From Mycolicibacterium nivoides (lineage in GTDB: Bacteria; Actinomycetota; Actinomycetes; Mycobacteriales; Mycobacteriaceae), in NCBI RefSeq assembly GCF_003855255.1, contig NZ_CP034072.1, positions 6,428,753-6,492,752 of the forward strand: 64,000 bases of DNA, read 5' to 3'. The notes under the pieces are model-generated. The model was not told the DNA's origin. It saw only the letters and a list, made by a program, of their open reading frames with translations, and ran no database searches. The position numbers and the translations under genes were made by a program. How positions within the stretch are numbered: position 1 is the first letter of the stretch; each line of letters starts with the position of its first letter. Of the stretch, positions 26,257-35,540 are shown one piece after another.

Positions 26257-27489
26257 TCATGCCGCGCTGAACCGTACCGGCATCGAATGGATGCCGTTCA
26301 TCAGATTCGAACGCACCCGCCGCACCGGCCCGGTGACCTCGAGATCCCTCATCCGGTGCAGGATTTCGGGGAAGATGGCCGCCGCCTCCACCCTGGCCAG
26401 ATTCGCGCCGAGGCAGAAATGTGTCCCGCCGCCACCGAAAGCCAAGTGCGGATTCGGGTTTCGGCCGATGTCGAACCCGTCAGGATCGGAAAAATGCGCC
26501 TCGTCGCGGTTGGCCGACGGGAAGAACATCGCCACCCGATCACCTTCGGCGATGCGAATGCCATGCAGTTCGGTGTCTTTCGTCGCCGTGCGGGTGAACG
26601 CGGTCACCGGACTGACATAGCGGAGCATCTCCTCGACCGCCGTGGACAGCAGCCCCGGGTCGGCCACCAGCCGAGCGAGTTCGTCCGGGTGCTCCATCAG
26701 TGCCAATGTGCCCGCCGAGACCAGGTTGCGGGTCGTGTCTCCCCCGGCATTGATCATCAACAGGAAGAACATGTTGAACTCGAGGTCGGTGAGGCGCCGG
26801 CCGTCCACCTCGGCATCGAGCAGCGCGGTCGCGATGTCATCGCCGGGTTCGGCACGCTTGCGTTGCGCCAGCGCAGAGGCGTACTCGAACATCTCGATCT
26901 GAGCCTGCAGCACCGTATCTGTGGCTTCACCGACGTGCTCCGAGTTCATCGTTTCCGTGAGGTGGTACAAGCGGCGACCGTCCTCGTGGGAGATGCCGAG
27001 GAGTTCGGCGATCACATACGACGGCAATGCGCCCGCGATGTCGGACACGAATTCGCACTCACCGCGGTCCAGTACCCCGTCGACGATCTCGGCGGCCAGG
27101 CAACCGAGCCGCTCCCGCAGCTGGGCGACATGCCGCGGGGTGAAACCCTTGCTGACAAGCGTCCGGAGTCCGCTGTGCCGCGGTGGATCCATCGTCAGCA
27201 TCATGAGCTCGAGTTGATACGAATTCTCCGGCAGCGGAACGTCGAAGAGCACTCCGGTCCGCTGCGAGGACCACGTCGCGCTGTCCCGGGACACAGCGAG
27301 GATCTCGTCGTAACCGGTGAGTGCCAAGAAGCCCGCCCCATCCGAGTACGGATGCCAGGCGACAGGCGCCCGGCGCCGAAGTTCCCGGAATGCCTCGAAC
27401 GGCATACCCGCCTCGTAGACCGCTGGATCGGTCAGGTCCACACCGCTGATGCTGACCGCATCGTCGACCATGTCGTGACGGTAGTGCAC
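26257..27489 (-). CDS. Cytochrome P450
   Basis: A 410-residue soluble bacterial P450. Heme is held by Cys359 in FGGGGTHFCLGA, the I-helix oxygen-activation motif is NAGGDTTRN and the K-helix ExxR motif is EEMLRYV. The length is normal and there is no membrane anchor. The pattern resembles mycobacterial families acting on steroids or lipids (CYP124/125/142-like), but I cannot assign a family number. No ferredoxin gene lies beside it. It shares its 3' border with the acyl-CoA synthetase gene. Confidence 0.9.
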   Translation of the reverse strand: MHYRHDMVDDAVSISGVDLTDPAVYEAGMPFEAFRELRRRAPVAWHPYSDGAGFLALTGYDEILAVSRDSATWSSQRTGVLFDVPLPENSYQLELMMLTMDPPRHSGLRTLVSKGFTPRHVAQLRERLGCLAAEIVDGVLDRGECEFVSDIAGALPSYVIAELLGISHEDGRRLYHLTETMNSEHVGEATDTVLQAQIEMFEYASALAQRKRAEPGDDIATALLDAEVDGRRLTDLEFNMFFLLMINAGGDTTRNLVSAGTLALMEHPDELARLVADPGLLSTAVEEMLRYVSPVTAFTRTATKDTELHGIRIAEGDRVAMFFPSANRDEAHFSDPDGFDIGRNPNPHLAFGGGGTHFCLGANLARVEAAAIFPEILHRMRDLEVTGPVRRVRSNLMNGIHSMPVRFSAA

Positions 27490-27505
27490 CGCAGCGCCCG
27501 GATAA

Positions 27506-27880
27506 TCAGAATCGCTCGATCAGATCGCGGAATCCGGCGGCAGGCTGCACGAACGCACCCGCATCGCGAACCCTCGCGGCCAGCCCGCTGTCCGATGTCA
27601 CGACGGTGATCTCGCCGGGGCGAGCAGAAGCCCCGACCAGCCGCACAATCTCGTCGTCGGCGGAGTTCGCGGCGGCCCGGGGAGCGCTACCCACATCGAC
27701 GACAGCAGACTCGATCGGCGGTGTCGTCGGCCCTTCGAACACCACCGTGACAAGGTGTCCCCCGGCCGCGGCCCAACGCTCGAGCCGCTCGACCAACCCG
27801 GCCATCGCACCGCGCCGGTCCTTCCACCAACCGTCAGGCCGAGAGCCGATGACGTTCATGCCGTCCACGATCCAGCGCAC
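27506..27880 (-). CDS. NYN (PIN-like) domain ribonuclease-like protein
   Basis: A 124-residue protein with a NYN/YacP-like nuclease fold. The acidic residues expected at the metal site are in IVDGMN, NSADDEIV and VTSDSGLAARV. GTG 27880 gives VRWIVDGMNVIGSRPDGWW, matching the typical start of the family; an ATG nine codons upstream is an alternative. Members probably cleave RNA. It is divergent from the pyrimidine-degradation operon, 98 bases away, and follows the P450 gene's start region. Confidence 0.82.
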   Translation of the reverse strand: MRWIVDGMNVIGSRPDGWWKDRRGAMAGLVERLERWAAAGGHLVTVVFEGPTTPPIESAVVDVGSAPRAAANSADDEIVRLVGASARPGEITVVTSDSGLAARVRDAGAFVQPAAGFRDLIERF

Positions 27881-27978
27881 CCAACCGACGGTACGGGCAC
27901 ACCGCATGCACAACCGGCCGAATCGGGGTTGACTGGACTGTCTCAGCCGGGCGCACGCGCGGAGGAAGGAGCACCGAC

Positions 27979-29256
27979 ATGGTGGCCGAATCAGGTGGTG
28001 GTGCGCCCGTGGAGCCGGCGAAGGCCCGGCATATCCGGTTGACCTCCCACAGTGCGGCAGCGGGTACCCCGACGATCCGATGGGCCGCGCCGAGCGCTGC
28101 CGAGCGCGGTCCGGTGATCGGCACCACCACCACACGCGCGCACCGCAATGTCATCGGCACACACAGCGGCTCGTACAGCGTCTACCGGGCATTGGCCGTC
28201 GCCGCGGGCGCGCTCTCGCCGGAGCACCGTGCCGATCTGACCAACACCTCGCCCACCGACGTGGTCGGGCCGTATCCACAGTGGAGCCAACCAGAGGCGA
28301 TCGTCAGCCTGGATCCGTGGGGCGCGATGGTCTCCGATGCATTCGCCGCTGAACTGGCCGCCGGATACGACATCCGGCCGACCATCGCGGTGACCAAGGC
28401 CCACGTGATCGTGCCGGAGATCGCCGCGGCCATCGCTGCCGGCCGGCTGCACCCGGACGGCCATGTGCTGCTGGAAAGCGGTGCGGCACTGGTGACGAAG
28501 GCCGCCATCGAACCGGTGTGGTTCCTTCCGGGGGTGGCCGCCCGGTTCGGCTGCACGGAGACCGCATTGCGCCGGGTGTTGTTCGAGGAGACCGGGGGCA
28601 TGTACCCCGAACTCGTCACCCGTGGCGATCTCGAGGTGTTTCTGCCCCCGATCGGCGGGCAGACCGTCTACATCTTCGGCGCACCAGACGATCTGGCTGA
28701 TCCGACGGTGGAACTGACCGCACGGGTACACGACGAGTGCAACGGGTCGGACGTCTTCGGCTCCGACATCTGTACCTGCAGGCCCTATCTCACGCATGCC
28801 ATCGAGGAATGTATCGCCGGGGCGCAGCGCGGAGGGGTCGGTTTGGTCGCCTATGCGCGCAAAGAAGGCCGCGCACTCGGTGAGGTGACCAAATTCCTGG
28901 TCTACAACGCACGCAAACGCCAGCACGGCGGCGACACCGCCGACCAGTACTTCGCCCGCACCGAATGCGTGGCGGGCGTGCAGGATATGCGGTTCCAAGA
29001 GCTCATGCCCGATGTCCTGCACTGGTTGGGGGTCAGAAAGATCCACCGCCTGGTATCGATGAGCAACATGAAATACGACGCGATCACCGGTTCGGGGATC
29101 GAGGTCGGCGAGCGGGTCAACATCCCCGACGACCTGATCCCGGCCGATGCCCGGGTCGAGATCGACGCGAAGATGGCCGCCGGTTACTTCACCCCGGGCC
29201 CGGTGCCCGGCACCGACGAACTCAAGATCGCCAAGGGCCGCGGGCTCACCCCATGA
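27979..29256 (+). CDS. GTP cyclohydrolase II homologue, URC1-type (uracil catabolism)
   Basis: A 425-residue protein. The C-terminal half is a GTP cyclohydrolase II domain with zinc ligands Cys254, Cys265 and Cys267 (HDECNGSDVFGSDICTC) and the later KEGRALGEVTKFLVYNARKR. The N-terminal half is the extra domain found in the URC1 branch rather than in RibA. In the yeast Lachancea kluyveri URC1 is required for uracil degradation. The neighbours here are a DUF1688 (URC4) protein and uracil phosphoribosyltransferase (URC6), which strongly favours this role over riboflavin synthesis. The ATG has a GGAGGAAGGAG ribosome site. Confidence 0.88.
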   Translation: MVAESGGGAPVEPAKARHIRLTSHSAAAGTPTIRWAAPSAAERGPVIGTTTTRAHRNVIGTHSGSYSVYRALAVAAGALSPEHRADLTNTSPTDVVGPYPQWSQPEAIVSLDPWGAMVSDAFAAELAAGYDIRPTIAVTKAHVIVPEIAAAIAAGRLHPDGHVLLESGAALVTKAAIEPVWFLPGVAARFGCTETALRRVLFEETGGMYPELVTRGDLEVFLPPIGGQTVYIFGAPDDLADPTVELTARVHDECNGSDVFGSDICTCRPYLTHAIEECIAGAQRGGVGLVAYARKEGRALGEVTKFLVYNARKRQHGGDTADQYFARTECVAGVQDMRFQELMPDVLHWLGVRKIHRLVSMSNMKYDAITGSGIEVGERVNIPDDLIPADARVEIDAKMAAGYFTPGPVPGTDELKIAKGRGLTP

Positions 29257-30470
29257 CCACAACCCTGGACGGCTCGGCGGCTGTCGCGGCCCTGCGCACC
29301 ACCTCCGCGATCCGCGAACGGGCCCGACACCTCCTGCAGCGGGCGCGGACCGGCGACTCCCCCTGGTTCCTGGTCGACGATGACGCCCTGGCCCATGCCG
29401 CCGTAGAGGTCGCCGACGTCACGCGTAACCGATACCCCACGCTCGCCATCCCCTACCACAGCCGGTGGCGCCATTTCGAGGCCGGCGGCAGGGACCGCCG
29501 CGCGGAATTGGCCACGCGCACAACCCATGTGGATGCTGACGTCCGGGCCCGCTCGATGATCGACCTGGCGGTGGTGAGTGTGTTGCTGGACGCCGGCGCC
29601 GGAACCGACTGGCATTACCTCGAACCCGGTACCGGCCTTGCGCTGACCCGCTCGGAAGGGCTGGGGGTGGCCAGTTGGCACGCCTTCTGCGGTGGGCTGT
29701 TCTCCAGCGACGCGGGCGATCCGCTGCGGGCCGATGCCGCCGCGCTGCGCCGCCTCGACGACGAGAGCCTGGCTGCCGCCTTCCAGGTGGACTCCGGCAA
29801 TCCGTTGCTCGGGCTGGCCGGCCGGGTGCAGCTGCTGCGCCGCCTGGGCACGCAACTGGCCGCTCGCCCTGACGTATTCGGCCCGCACGGCCGGCCCGGC
29901 GGACTGTTCGACACGGTGACAGGCCCGACCGTCGCGGCCCACGACCTGCTCTCGACGGTGTTGGACACGTTGTCCGGAGTGTGGCTCACGGGTAATGCCA
30001 TCGGTGGTCAACCGCTCGGTGACTGCTGGCGGCATGAGGCGGTTCCCGGTCCCGGCCTCTCGCGTGGATGGATGCCGTTTCACAAGCTGTCCCAATGGTT
30101 GACCTACTCGCTTCTGGAACCTTTCGAATGGGCAGGCGTCGCGGTCACCGATCTCGATGCCCTGACCGGGCTGCCCGAGTACCGCAACGGCGGTCTCCTG
30201 CTGGACACCGGTGTACTGCGGTTACGTGATCCCGCAGTCGCGCAGTCGGACTGGGCGGTGGATGACGAGATCGTAGTCGAATGGCGGGCACTGACCGTCG
30301 CGCTGCTCGACGAACTGGCGCCGCTGGTCCGCCATGAGCTGGCGGCTCCGCGACTGCCGCTGGCCTGCGTACTGGAGGGAGGGACCTGGGCGACCGGGCG
30401 TGCACTCGCGGCACGCCTGCGCGATGGCCGCCCACCGTTGTCCATCATCAGCGACGGCACGGTCTTCTAG
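29253..30470 (+). CDS. DUF1688 family protein, URC4-type (uracil catabolism)
   Basis: A 405-residue soluble protein of the DUF1688 family, with AVSVLLDAGAGTDWHY-like and EGLGVASWHAFCGGLFS motifs, GWMPFHKLSQWLTYSLLEPFEWAG and a final LACVLEGGTWATGR. In fungi URC4 is needed for growth on uracil as nitrogen source; its exact reaction is not established. ATG 29253 overlaps the upstream stop codon as ATGA, so it is coupled to the URC1-like gene. Uracil phosphoribosyltransferase follows nine bases downstream. Confidence 0.87.
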   Translation: MTTTLDGSAAVAALRTTSAIRERARHLLQRARTGDSPWFLVDDDALAHAAVEVADVTRNRYPTLAIPYHSRWRHFEAGGRDRRAELATRTTHVDADVRARSMIDLAVVSVLLDAGAGTDWHYLEPGTGLALTRSEGLGVASWHAFCGGLFSSDAGDPLRADAAALRRLDDESLAAAFQVDSGNPLLGLAGRVQLLRRLGTQLAARPDVFGPHGRPGGLFDTVTGPTVAAHDLLSTVLDTLSGVWLTGNAIGGQPLGDCWRHEAVPGPGLSRGWMPFHKLSQWLTYSLLEPFEWAGVAVTDLDALTGLPEYRNGGLLLDTGVLRLRDPAVAQSDWAVDDEIVVEWRALTVALLDELAPLVRHELAAPRLPLACVLEGGTWATGRALAARLRDGRPPLSIISDGTVF

Positions 30471-30479
30471 GAGGACACC

Positions 30480-31109
30480 ATGGGCAACCTGCATGTCATC
30501 GACCATCCGCTGGTCCAGCACAAGCTGACACTGATGCGGCAGAAGGATGTGTCCACCAAAGGATTCCGCCAGCTGCTCAACGAGATCTCGATGCTGATGA
30601 GCTATGAGGTGCTGCGCGACATCCCGGTGCACGAGATCGACATCGAGACACCGCTGGAATCCACGACGGGAGCCGTGATCGACGGCAAGAAACTGGTGTT
30701 CGTGTCCATCCTGCGGGCCGGCAGCGGCATCCTGGACGGCATGCTCAGCGTGATGCCGAATGCCCGAGTCGGCCATATCGGCCTGTACCGCGATCCGAAG
30801 ACCCGGGTGGCCGTGGAGTACTACTGCAAGCTTCCGAGCGACCTGCACGAACGGGATGTGGTGGTCGTCGATCCCATGCTGGCCACCGGTAACTCCGCCG
30901 TCGCGGCCATCGACCGCATCAAGGAATATGAGCCCCGCTCCATCAAGTTCGTCTGCCTGTTGACGTGTCCGGAAGGCGTCGAGGCGATGCACCGGGCGCA
31001 TCCGGAGGTTCCGATCTACGCCGCGGCACTGGATCGGGAACTCGACGAGCAGGGCTACATCGTTCCCGGCGTGGGCGATGCCGGTGACCGGATCTTCGGG
31101 ACCAAGTGA
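30480..31109 (+). CDS. upp: Uracil phosphoribosyltransferase
   Basis: A 209-residue enzyme that makes UMP from uracil and PRPP. It shows ILRAGSG (residues 77-83), the PRPP-binding motif DPMLATGNS (131-139) and the C-terminal uracil-contact region [16 protein letters not shown]. The length matches bacterial Upp. An AGGAGGA ribosome site precedes the ATG. Its place as third gene of the URC-type operon suggests that it supplies the activated intermediate for the degradation route (URC6 role) as well as salvage. Confidence 0.95.
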   Translation: MGNLHVIDHPLVQHKLTLMRQKDVSTKGFRQLLNEISMLMSYEVLRDIPVHEIDIETPLESTTGAVIDGKKLVFVSILRAGSGILDGMLSVMPNARVGHIGLYRDPKTRVAVEYYCKLPSDLHERDVVVVDPMLATGNSAVAAIDRIKEYEPRSIKFVCLLTCPEGVEAMHRAHPEVPIYAAALDRELDEQGYIVPGVGDAGDRIFGTK

Positions 31110-31143
31110 CGGTGTTCGGCCAGGGCCAGTAGCCTCTGGCCGC

Positions 31144-31866
31144 ATGGATGCCGTTCAGGAAGCGCCGACCGCACCGGTCTGGCCCGCTCACCGCTGGGGA
31201 CTGGGTGCCTTCGTCGTCGTCGAGGCCGTCTATCTGCTCACCTCGGCATCCTTCGGCCTGTTGGCTCCCTCGGGCCCACCGCCGGCCTGGTTGATCACGG
31301 TGGCGATCGGGGTGCCCACCCTCGTCGCCGCGGCCTGCGCCATAGGAATCGCGAAGTGGCGGGGCAACGGTCCCCGCATCGACTTCCGGTGGCAATGGTC
31401 CTGGCGCGCCGTGGGTCTCGGTCTGGCCTTCGGCATCGGCGGACTGTTCGTCACACTGCCGGCGGCGTTGCTCTACCAGTCGATCGTCGGACCGGACGCG
31501 ACCTCGGCCGTGGGAGGCATCTACGAGGGCGTGCGGACCACCTGGCCCCTGGCGGTTGCCGTCCTGCTCCTGGTGGCCGTCATCGCCCCGATCTGCGAGG
31601 AGGTGGTGTACCGCGGCCTGCTCTGGGGAGCGCTCGAACAGCGGTGGGGGCGCGTCATCGCCGTGACCGTGTCCACCCTGGTATTCGCCCTGGCCCACCT
31701 GGAACCGCAGCGGGCCCCGTTGCTACTGGTGGTGGCGGTGCCAATTGCGTTGGCCCGGTTGTATTCCGGAAGTTTGTGGGGCGGCATCATCGCGCACCAG
31801 GTGACCAACCTGCTGCCCGGCATGGTGATGATGTTCAGCCTGCTCGGGATGATGCCGACCGGCTGA
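31144..31866 (+). CDS. CPBP family intramembrane glutamic endopeptidase
   Basis: A 240-residue membrane protein with about seven helices and the CPBP/Abi signature: CEEVVYRG with Glu152, Glu153 and Arg157, ALAH with His185, and IIAHQVTN with His218. These residues form the predicted intramembrane active site of Rce1-like proteases. I start at ATG 31144 because it leaves a 34-base gap after upp; a start inside upp would be in frame but lacks a ribosome site. The substrate is unknown. Confidence 0.85.
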   Translation: MDAVQEAPTAPVWPAHRWGLGAFVVVEAVYLLTSASFGLLAPSGPPPAWLITVAIGVPTLVAAACAIGIAKWRGNGPRIDFRWQWSWRAVGLGLAFGIGGLFVTLPAALLYQSIVGPDATSAVGGIYEGVRTTWPLAVAVLLLVAVIAPICEEVVYRGLLWGALEQRWGRVIAVTVSTLVFALAHLEPQRAPLLLVVAVPIALARLYSGSLWGGIIAHQVTNLLPGMVMMFSLLGMMPTG

Positions 31867-31898
31867 GCCACACCAGCCTTTCGCGCCTCCCACGCGTA

Positions 31899-32681
31899 TC
31901 ACCGCTTGCGGTCACGCACTTTGTACGTCGAGGGCCACGACAGGCGGGATTCATCGCCCACCAACGGAGTTCCCGATCCGCCGACCCGAACGTCGTACGC
32001 CTCTTGCCCGGCCCCCACCTCGCGGTTGGCGTGCTCCTGGGCCAGATAGTAGAGCTGGTCGATCTCGGCTTCGGAGAACGCCACGAATGTGGTCTTGCGC
32101 ACGATGTCGTTGATGCCGGCTGTCATGCGGTCGGGCAGGATGCGGGAGGCCAACGCGGCCAGGCCCAGCAGGATGAACGGGATGACCCAGTAGCAGATGA
32201 ACGACAGCGGAGTCTTGGTATCCAAAATCGTGGCGTCACCCTGCACGATCGGCGGGATCGCCGAGGAGATCGTCATGCCGGCGAATGCGCCAACCCAGAT
32301 CCAGGTGAGGATCTTGACAATCCGTTGGAACAGGTCGCTTTCCACGACTCCGGGCGGTTGGCCGGCCGCCGCGAACTCCAGCACGAACGGCTTGCCGATC
32401 AGCAGGCCCACCAAGGCGACCAGGAAGATTCCCGCGGTGCTCAGCGGCTGGATCCAGCGCTCCATGACGTCCTGGCTCAGCACCAGGGTGAGGATCGTGA
32501 GCACGATGAAGGTCGCGAGTGCACCGACCTCCAGAGTGCGCCCCGGCGCCCCGGAGATCCGGCTGATCGCGAACGTCGCGACAGCCGTCGCCAGCGCCAC
32601 CAGCACGGCGACCAGGAACGGCACGTTGCCGACGAGTACCCAATAGATGATCCACGGCGCGAAGCCAAACAGGATGCCCAC
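31899..32681 (-). CDS. Hypothetical membrane protein
   Basis: A 260-residue protein with about six predicted membrane helices in its first 190 residues (LFGFAPWIIYWVLVG, LVAVLVALATAVATF, FIVLTILTLVL, GIFLVALVGLLIG, WVGAFAGMTISSAIP, YWVIPFILLGLAALA). A hydrophilic C-terminus contains FSEAEIDQLYYLAQEHANREV. The start codon is GTG. I do not recognise a functional family. It is convergent with the CPBP protease gene and follows the M48 protease gene on the same strand. Confidence 0.75.
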   Translation of the reverse strand: MGILFGFAPWIIYWVLVGNVPFLVAVLVALATAVATFAISRISGAPGRTLEVGALATFIVLTILTLVLSQDVMERWIQPLSTAGIFLVALVGLLIGKPFVLEFAAAGQPPGVVESDLFQRIVKILTWIWVGAFAGMTISSAIPPIVQGDATILDTKTPLSFICYWVIPFILLGLAALASRILPDRMTAGINDIVRKTTFVAFSEAEIDQLYYLAQEHANREVGAGQEAYDVRVGGSGTPLVGDESRLSWPSTYKVRDRKR

Positions 32682-32737
32682 GAGCGCCTAGTCTAGGGGC
32701 TTACCGTTGATCCGACGGCAACTACCCACCGGCGCCG

Positions 32738-33796
32738 CTATTCCTCGCCCTGCCTGTTGTTGCGGCGCCACTCGGAGATCTTGCGGCCCATCGAGTCGGC
32801 CGCGCTCGTCGCGGCCTGCCCTACTCCGTCGACGACACCGCCCAAGCCGTCCCGGATGCCCCGGATCAACGGATCGTTGGACTGGTCGAAACCGTCTTTG
32901 TAATGGCGCGCCGCCGCGCTGACATCGTCAGCCCAGCTCGCCGTCGCATCGTCGGACCGCAGCGGATAGTTGCCGGCCATGATCGCGCCGTATCCGCCGG
33001 TATCGACCCACTTGGTCAGGTCCGCCGCTCGAAGCACCGAGAAGGGGTGCGTCTGCATCTCCAGATTGAGCAGTTTGAGCACCCCGTCGCGCATGTCCCC
33101 GGTCGCGTCATAGTCGCGTGCCTGTGCGAGGAACGCCTGCGAGTCGAGCTTGTCCAGGTGCCGGCCCGCCGCCAACTTCAGCTCGACCCGGATCGCCATG
33201 TCGAAGTCCTGTCCGCACAGCAGGCCCGCGCGGTCCCCCGAAAGTTCGGATTTGCGTTGCCATTCCTGCAGGGCGGCGACGATCGCGCGCAATGCCCAGC
33301 CACCGATCGGGACGAAACCGAACGACGACGCCAACCGCATCAGGTGATGGAGCATGGTGCGGTAGACGGCGTGACCGCTGAGCGCGTGACCGAGCTCGTG
33401 ACCGATGACGAAGCGCATCTCGTCATGCGTCATCAACTCGTACATACCCGAGGTGATGACGATGAACGGGTCCTCCATGCCGATGCAGTACGCATTGACC
33501 TCCGGCGACTGGATGATGTACATCTCCGGACGTACCGGAGCGTCGAGCACCCGCACGCAGTCGTCGAGCAGCGCATCAAGGTCGGCGAACTGCCGCGGAC
33601 CCACCCGCGCCGAACTGGCCAGATACAGCAACCGGTGCTTGCGCTCGCGCAGCATCCCCGACAGCACCTTGAGAACCTGATCGAATCCCTTGAGCCGGCG
33701 TAACGCGGTCAGCGCGGTCCGGTCAGCAGGATGTTCCCAGGCCCGCGAACTGATGTCGGGAAATATGGTCCGTGTGGTCGCAGGTGTCTGTTCCAT
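32738..33796 (-). CDS. M48 family metallopeptidase
   Basis: A 352-residue protein with the zinc motif HELGH at residues 133-137 and a downstream ELSGDRAGLL segment giving the third ligand. Unlike HtpX it has no obvious multi-helix membrane region; only the stretch after the motif (SSFGFVPIGGWALRAIVAAL) is hydrophobic. ATG 33796 gives MEQTPATTRTIF, with GAGGAGGG about 14 bases upstream. Substrates of this actinobacterial subgroup are unknown. Confidence 0.85.
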   Translation of the reverse strand: MEQTPATTRTIFPDISSRAWEHPADRTALTALRRLKGFDQVLKVLSGMLRERKHRLLYLASSARVGPRQFADLDALLDDCVRVLDAPVRPEMYIIQSPEVNAYCIGMEDPFIVITSGMYELMTHDEMRFVIGHELGHALSGHAVYRTMLHHLMRLASSFGFVPIGGWALRAIVAALQEWQRKSELSGDRAGLLCGQDFDMAIRVELKLAAGRHLDKLDSQAFLAQARDYDATGDMRDGVLKLLNLEMQTHPFSVLRAADLTKWVDTGGYGAIMAGNYPLRSDDATASWADDVSAAARHYKDGFDQSNDPLIRGIRDGLGGVVDGVGQAATSAADSMGRKISEWRRNNRQGEE

Positions 33797-33874
33797 CAGT
33801 GCGGTGCGCCCTCCTCGTCGACAGCTCAAAGCCTACGGACAGTTGAGCCGCCTCGGGCGCACAAATCTCGGGCG

Positions 33875-34495
33875 TCAGGCGATGATGCGGACCAGGTAGG
33901 GAGTCATGCCCTCACCGCGCACCGGGGTGACCGCGACCGCGGGCTCGGTGCCCTGGATCATCTGGTTGTTCCCGAGGTAGAGCGCCACGCTCTGGGTGCC
34001 CTCGGGTCCGTAGAAGATCAGGTCGCCGGGCAGCGCCTGGGCGGGCAGCACTTTCTGCCCCACCTTGTACTGCTCGCCGGACGACCGCGGCATCTTCACC
34101 CCGGCTCCGCCGAACGCGTAGACGATCAACCCTGAGGCATCGAATCCGACCACATTCGCCGACGGATCGGGCACCGCCGCGACGCCCGGGGTGGTCAGCA
34201 CGGGCGCCGACACCGCCGGCGTGGACAGACCCGGGATCAGACCGCCGCCTGCGAGCGACGGGGTCACCGGGGCCACGCCGGGAGCGGGCAGGGTGCGGGC
34301 GACACCACGGGTCGGCCCGTTGATGTCACCGCCGCCGTAGCTGAACGGAACGCCGCGCTGCGACATCGCGCGGGCGATCACGAGATCGACATAGCGCTGG
34401 TTGCCGGTTGGGCGTTCGATCGGTGCGGCGCCGGCCAGTCCGGGAGCCGCGACCAGGAATGCCAGACCGAACAGAAGGGCAAAGGTACGTCTCAT
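33875..34495 (-). CDS. ripD: RipD-like non-catalytic NlpC/P60 peptidoglycan-binding protein
   Basis: A 206-residue secreted protein (signal peptide to about AGAA, residue 24). The NlpC/P60 domain keeps the fold motifs but has Ala120 where the catalytic Cys should be (GFDASGL) and Ser169 where the His should be (GTQSVALYLG). The same two replacements mark RipD of M. tuberculosis, which binds but does not cut peptidoglycan. Two differences from that protein: a Pro/Ala/Thr-rich insertion of about 45 residues (about 65-113) lies inside the domain, and the C-terminal repeat tail is absent, the protein ending LVRIIA. Confidence 0.87.
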   Translation of the reverse strand: MRRTFALLFGLAFLVAAPGLAGAAPIERPTGNQRYVDLVIARAMSQRGVPFSYGGGDINGPTRGVARTLPAPGVAPVTPSLAGGGLIPGLSTPAVSAPVLTTPGVAAVPDPSANVVGFDASGLIVYAFGGAGVKMPRSSGEQYKVGQKVLPAQALPGDLIFYGPEGTQSVALYLGNNQMIQGTEPAVAVTPVRGEGMTPYLVRIIA

Positions 34496-34842
34496 CGAAC
34501 ATCAACTCTCTCGACCACCAGAAGGCGACATCGACTGCTGGTCGTGGTCAGTCGAGTCAACCATTTGTACCGCTCGCAGAGCGGTTTGCCCAATTTGCAT
34601 GGGGCACAAGCTCAATCAGATGCAGTACCGTGACCGAACAGTGACCGCACACGGTGTCGGCGGTCGTTGCGCCCGTGCCGGCCGCTTCGTCACCGGGACC
34701 GGCAACCGGCTGAAGTCAGACCGTCCTGAGCAAAGTGGCCGGGACAGGTCCGGTTTGGCCTGCACCGTGGTGAAAATCGTTGTGGTGCACGGCCCGCCGG
34801 GGAGGTACACACCGTTTGCGGGTCACCTGACACCATGGTGGC
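34496..34842. other. Gene-free divergent region between ripD and tenA
   Basis: These 347 bases contain no supported gene. They should hold the promoters of ripD and tenA. A six-base-pair hairpin CCGCTC-GCA-GAGCGG lies at 34570-34584. I looked for a thiamine-pyrophosphate riboswitch before tenA and a cyclic-di-AMP riboswitch before ripD and found neither core. Confidence 0.5.
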
Positions 34843-35526
34843 ATGCACCCCGATGCGAAACCGCAATCCTGGTCGGCCCGGCTCTGGGACGCGATCGAGC
34901 CGACGTTCTCCGCGATTCTCGCGCACCCGTTTCTGACCGGCCTCACCGACGGGAGCCTGGCCGACGGGGCATTCGCCCACTATGTGGCGCAGGATGTGCA
35001 CTACCTGCGCGACTATGCCCGCGCGCTGGCGATCGTCGCCGCCAAGGCCCCCACCCTGGCCGATACCGCGATGTTCTCCCGGCACGCCGCCGAGGTCTTC
35101 GATGTCGAATTGGGGCTGCACAGCGAACTACTCCCCGAGCTGGGGCTGGATATCGAGGCACTGAACGCGACGCCGGTCACCCCGACCACACGCGCCTACA
35201 CCAGTTATCTGCTGGCCACCGCCTACGGCGGCACCTTCGCAGAGGGGTTGGCGGCGGTCCTGCCGTGCTACTGGATCTACGCCCGGGTCGGAGCGGCGCT
35301 ACTGGAACGCGGATCGCCTGATCGGCGGTATCAGCGTTGGATCGACAGCTACGGCGGCCAGGACTTTGCCGCGACAGTCGCCGAGGTGCTCGACCTGACC
35401 GATCGGCTCGGACCGACACTGGGCGGGGCGGACGAAGCCGCCGCGCGAACCCATTTCGTGGTCACGTCGAAATACGAGTGGATGTTCTTCGATGCGGCCT
35501 ATCGCCGCGAGCAGTGGCCGGTCTGA
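34843..35526 (+). CDS. TenA family protein (thiaminase II-like)
   Basis: A 227-residue all-helical protein of the TenA/heme-oxygenase-like fold. Family landmarks are the N-terminal HPFLTGLTDGSL, FAHYVAQDVHYLRDYARAL, LLPC with the active-site Cys followed by YWIYARVG, and a late KYEWMFFDAAY. TenA-type enzymes hydrolyse aminopyrimidine thiamine breakdown products for salvage. No other thiamine gene is adjacent. A perfect terminator hairpin follows. Confidence 0.87.
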   Translation: MHPDAKPQSWSARLWDAIEPTFSAILAHPFLTGLTDGSLADGAFAHYVAQDVHYLRDYARALAIVAAKAPTLADTAMFSRHAAEVFDVELGLHSELLPELGLDIEALNATPVTPTTRAYTSYLLATAYGGTFAEGLAAVLPCYWIYARVGAALLERGSPDRRYQRWIDSYGGQDFAATVAEVLDLTDRLGPTLGGADEAAARTHFVVTSKYEWMFFDAAYRREQWPV

Positions 35527-35540
35527 CCGCCTGCCGGTCC

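Noticed and set aside
27979..29256. Annotation as riboflavin-pathway RibA
   Set aside because: The extra N-terminal domain and the DUF1688/upp neighbours point to the URC branch; no rib genes are nearby.
34496..34842. Possible riboswitch upstream of tenA (thiamine) or ripD (cyclic-di-AMP)
   Set aside because: Neither conserved core is present on the appropriate strand.
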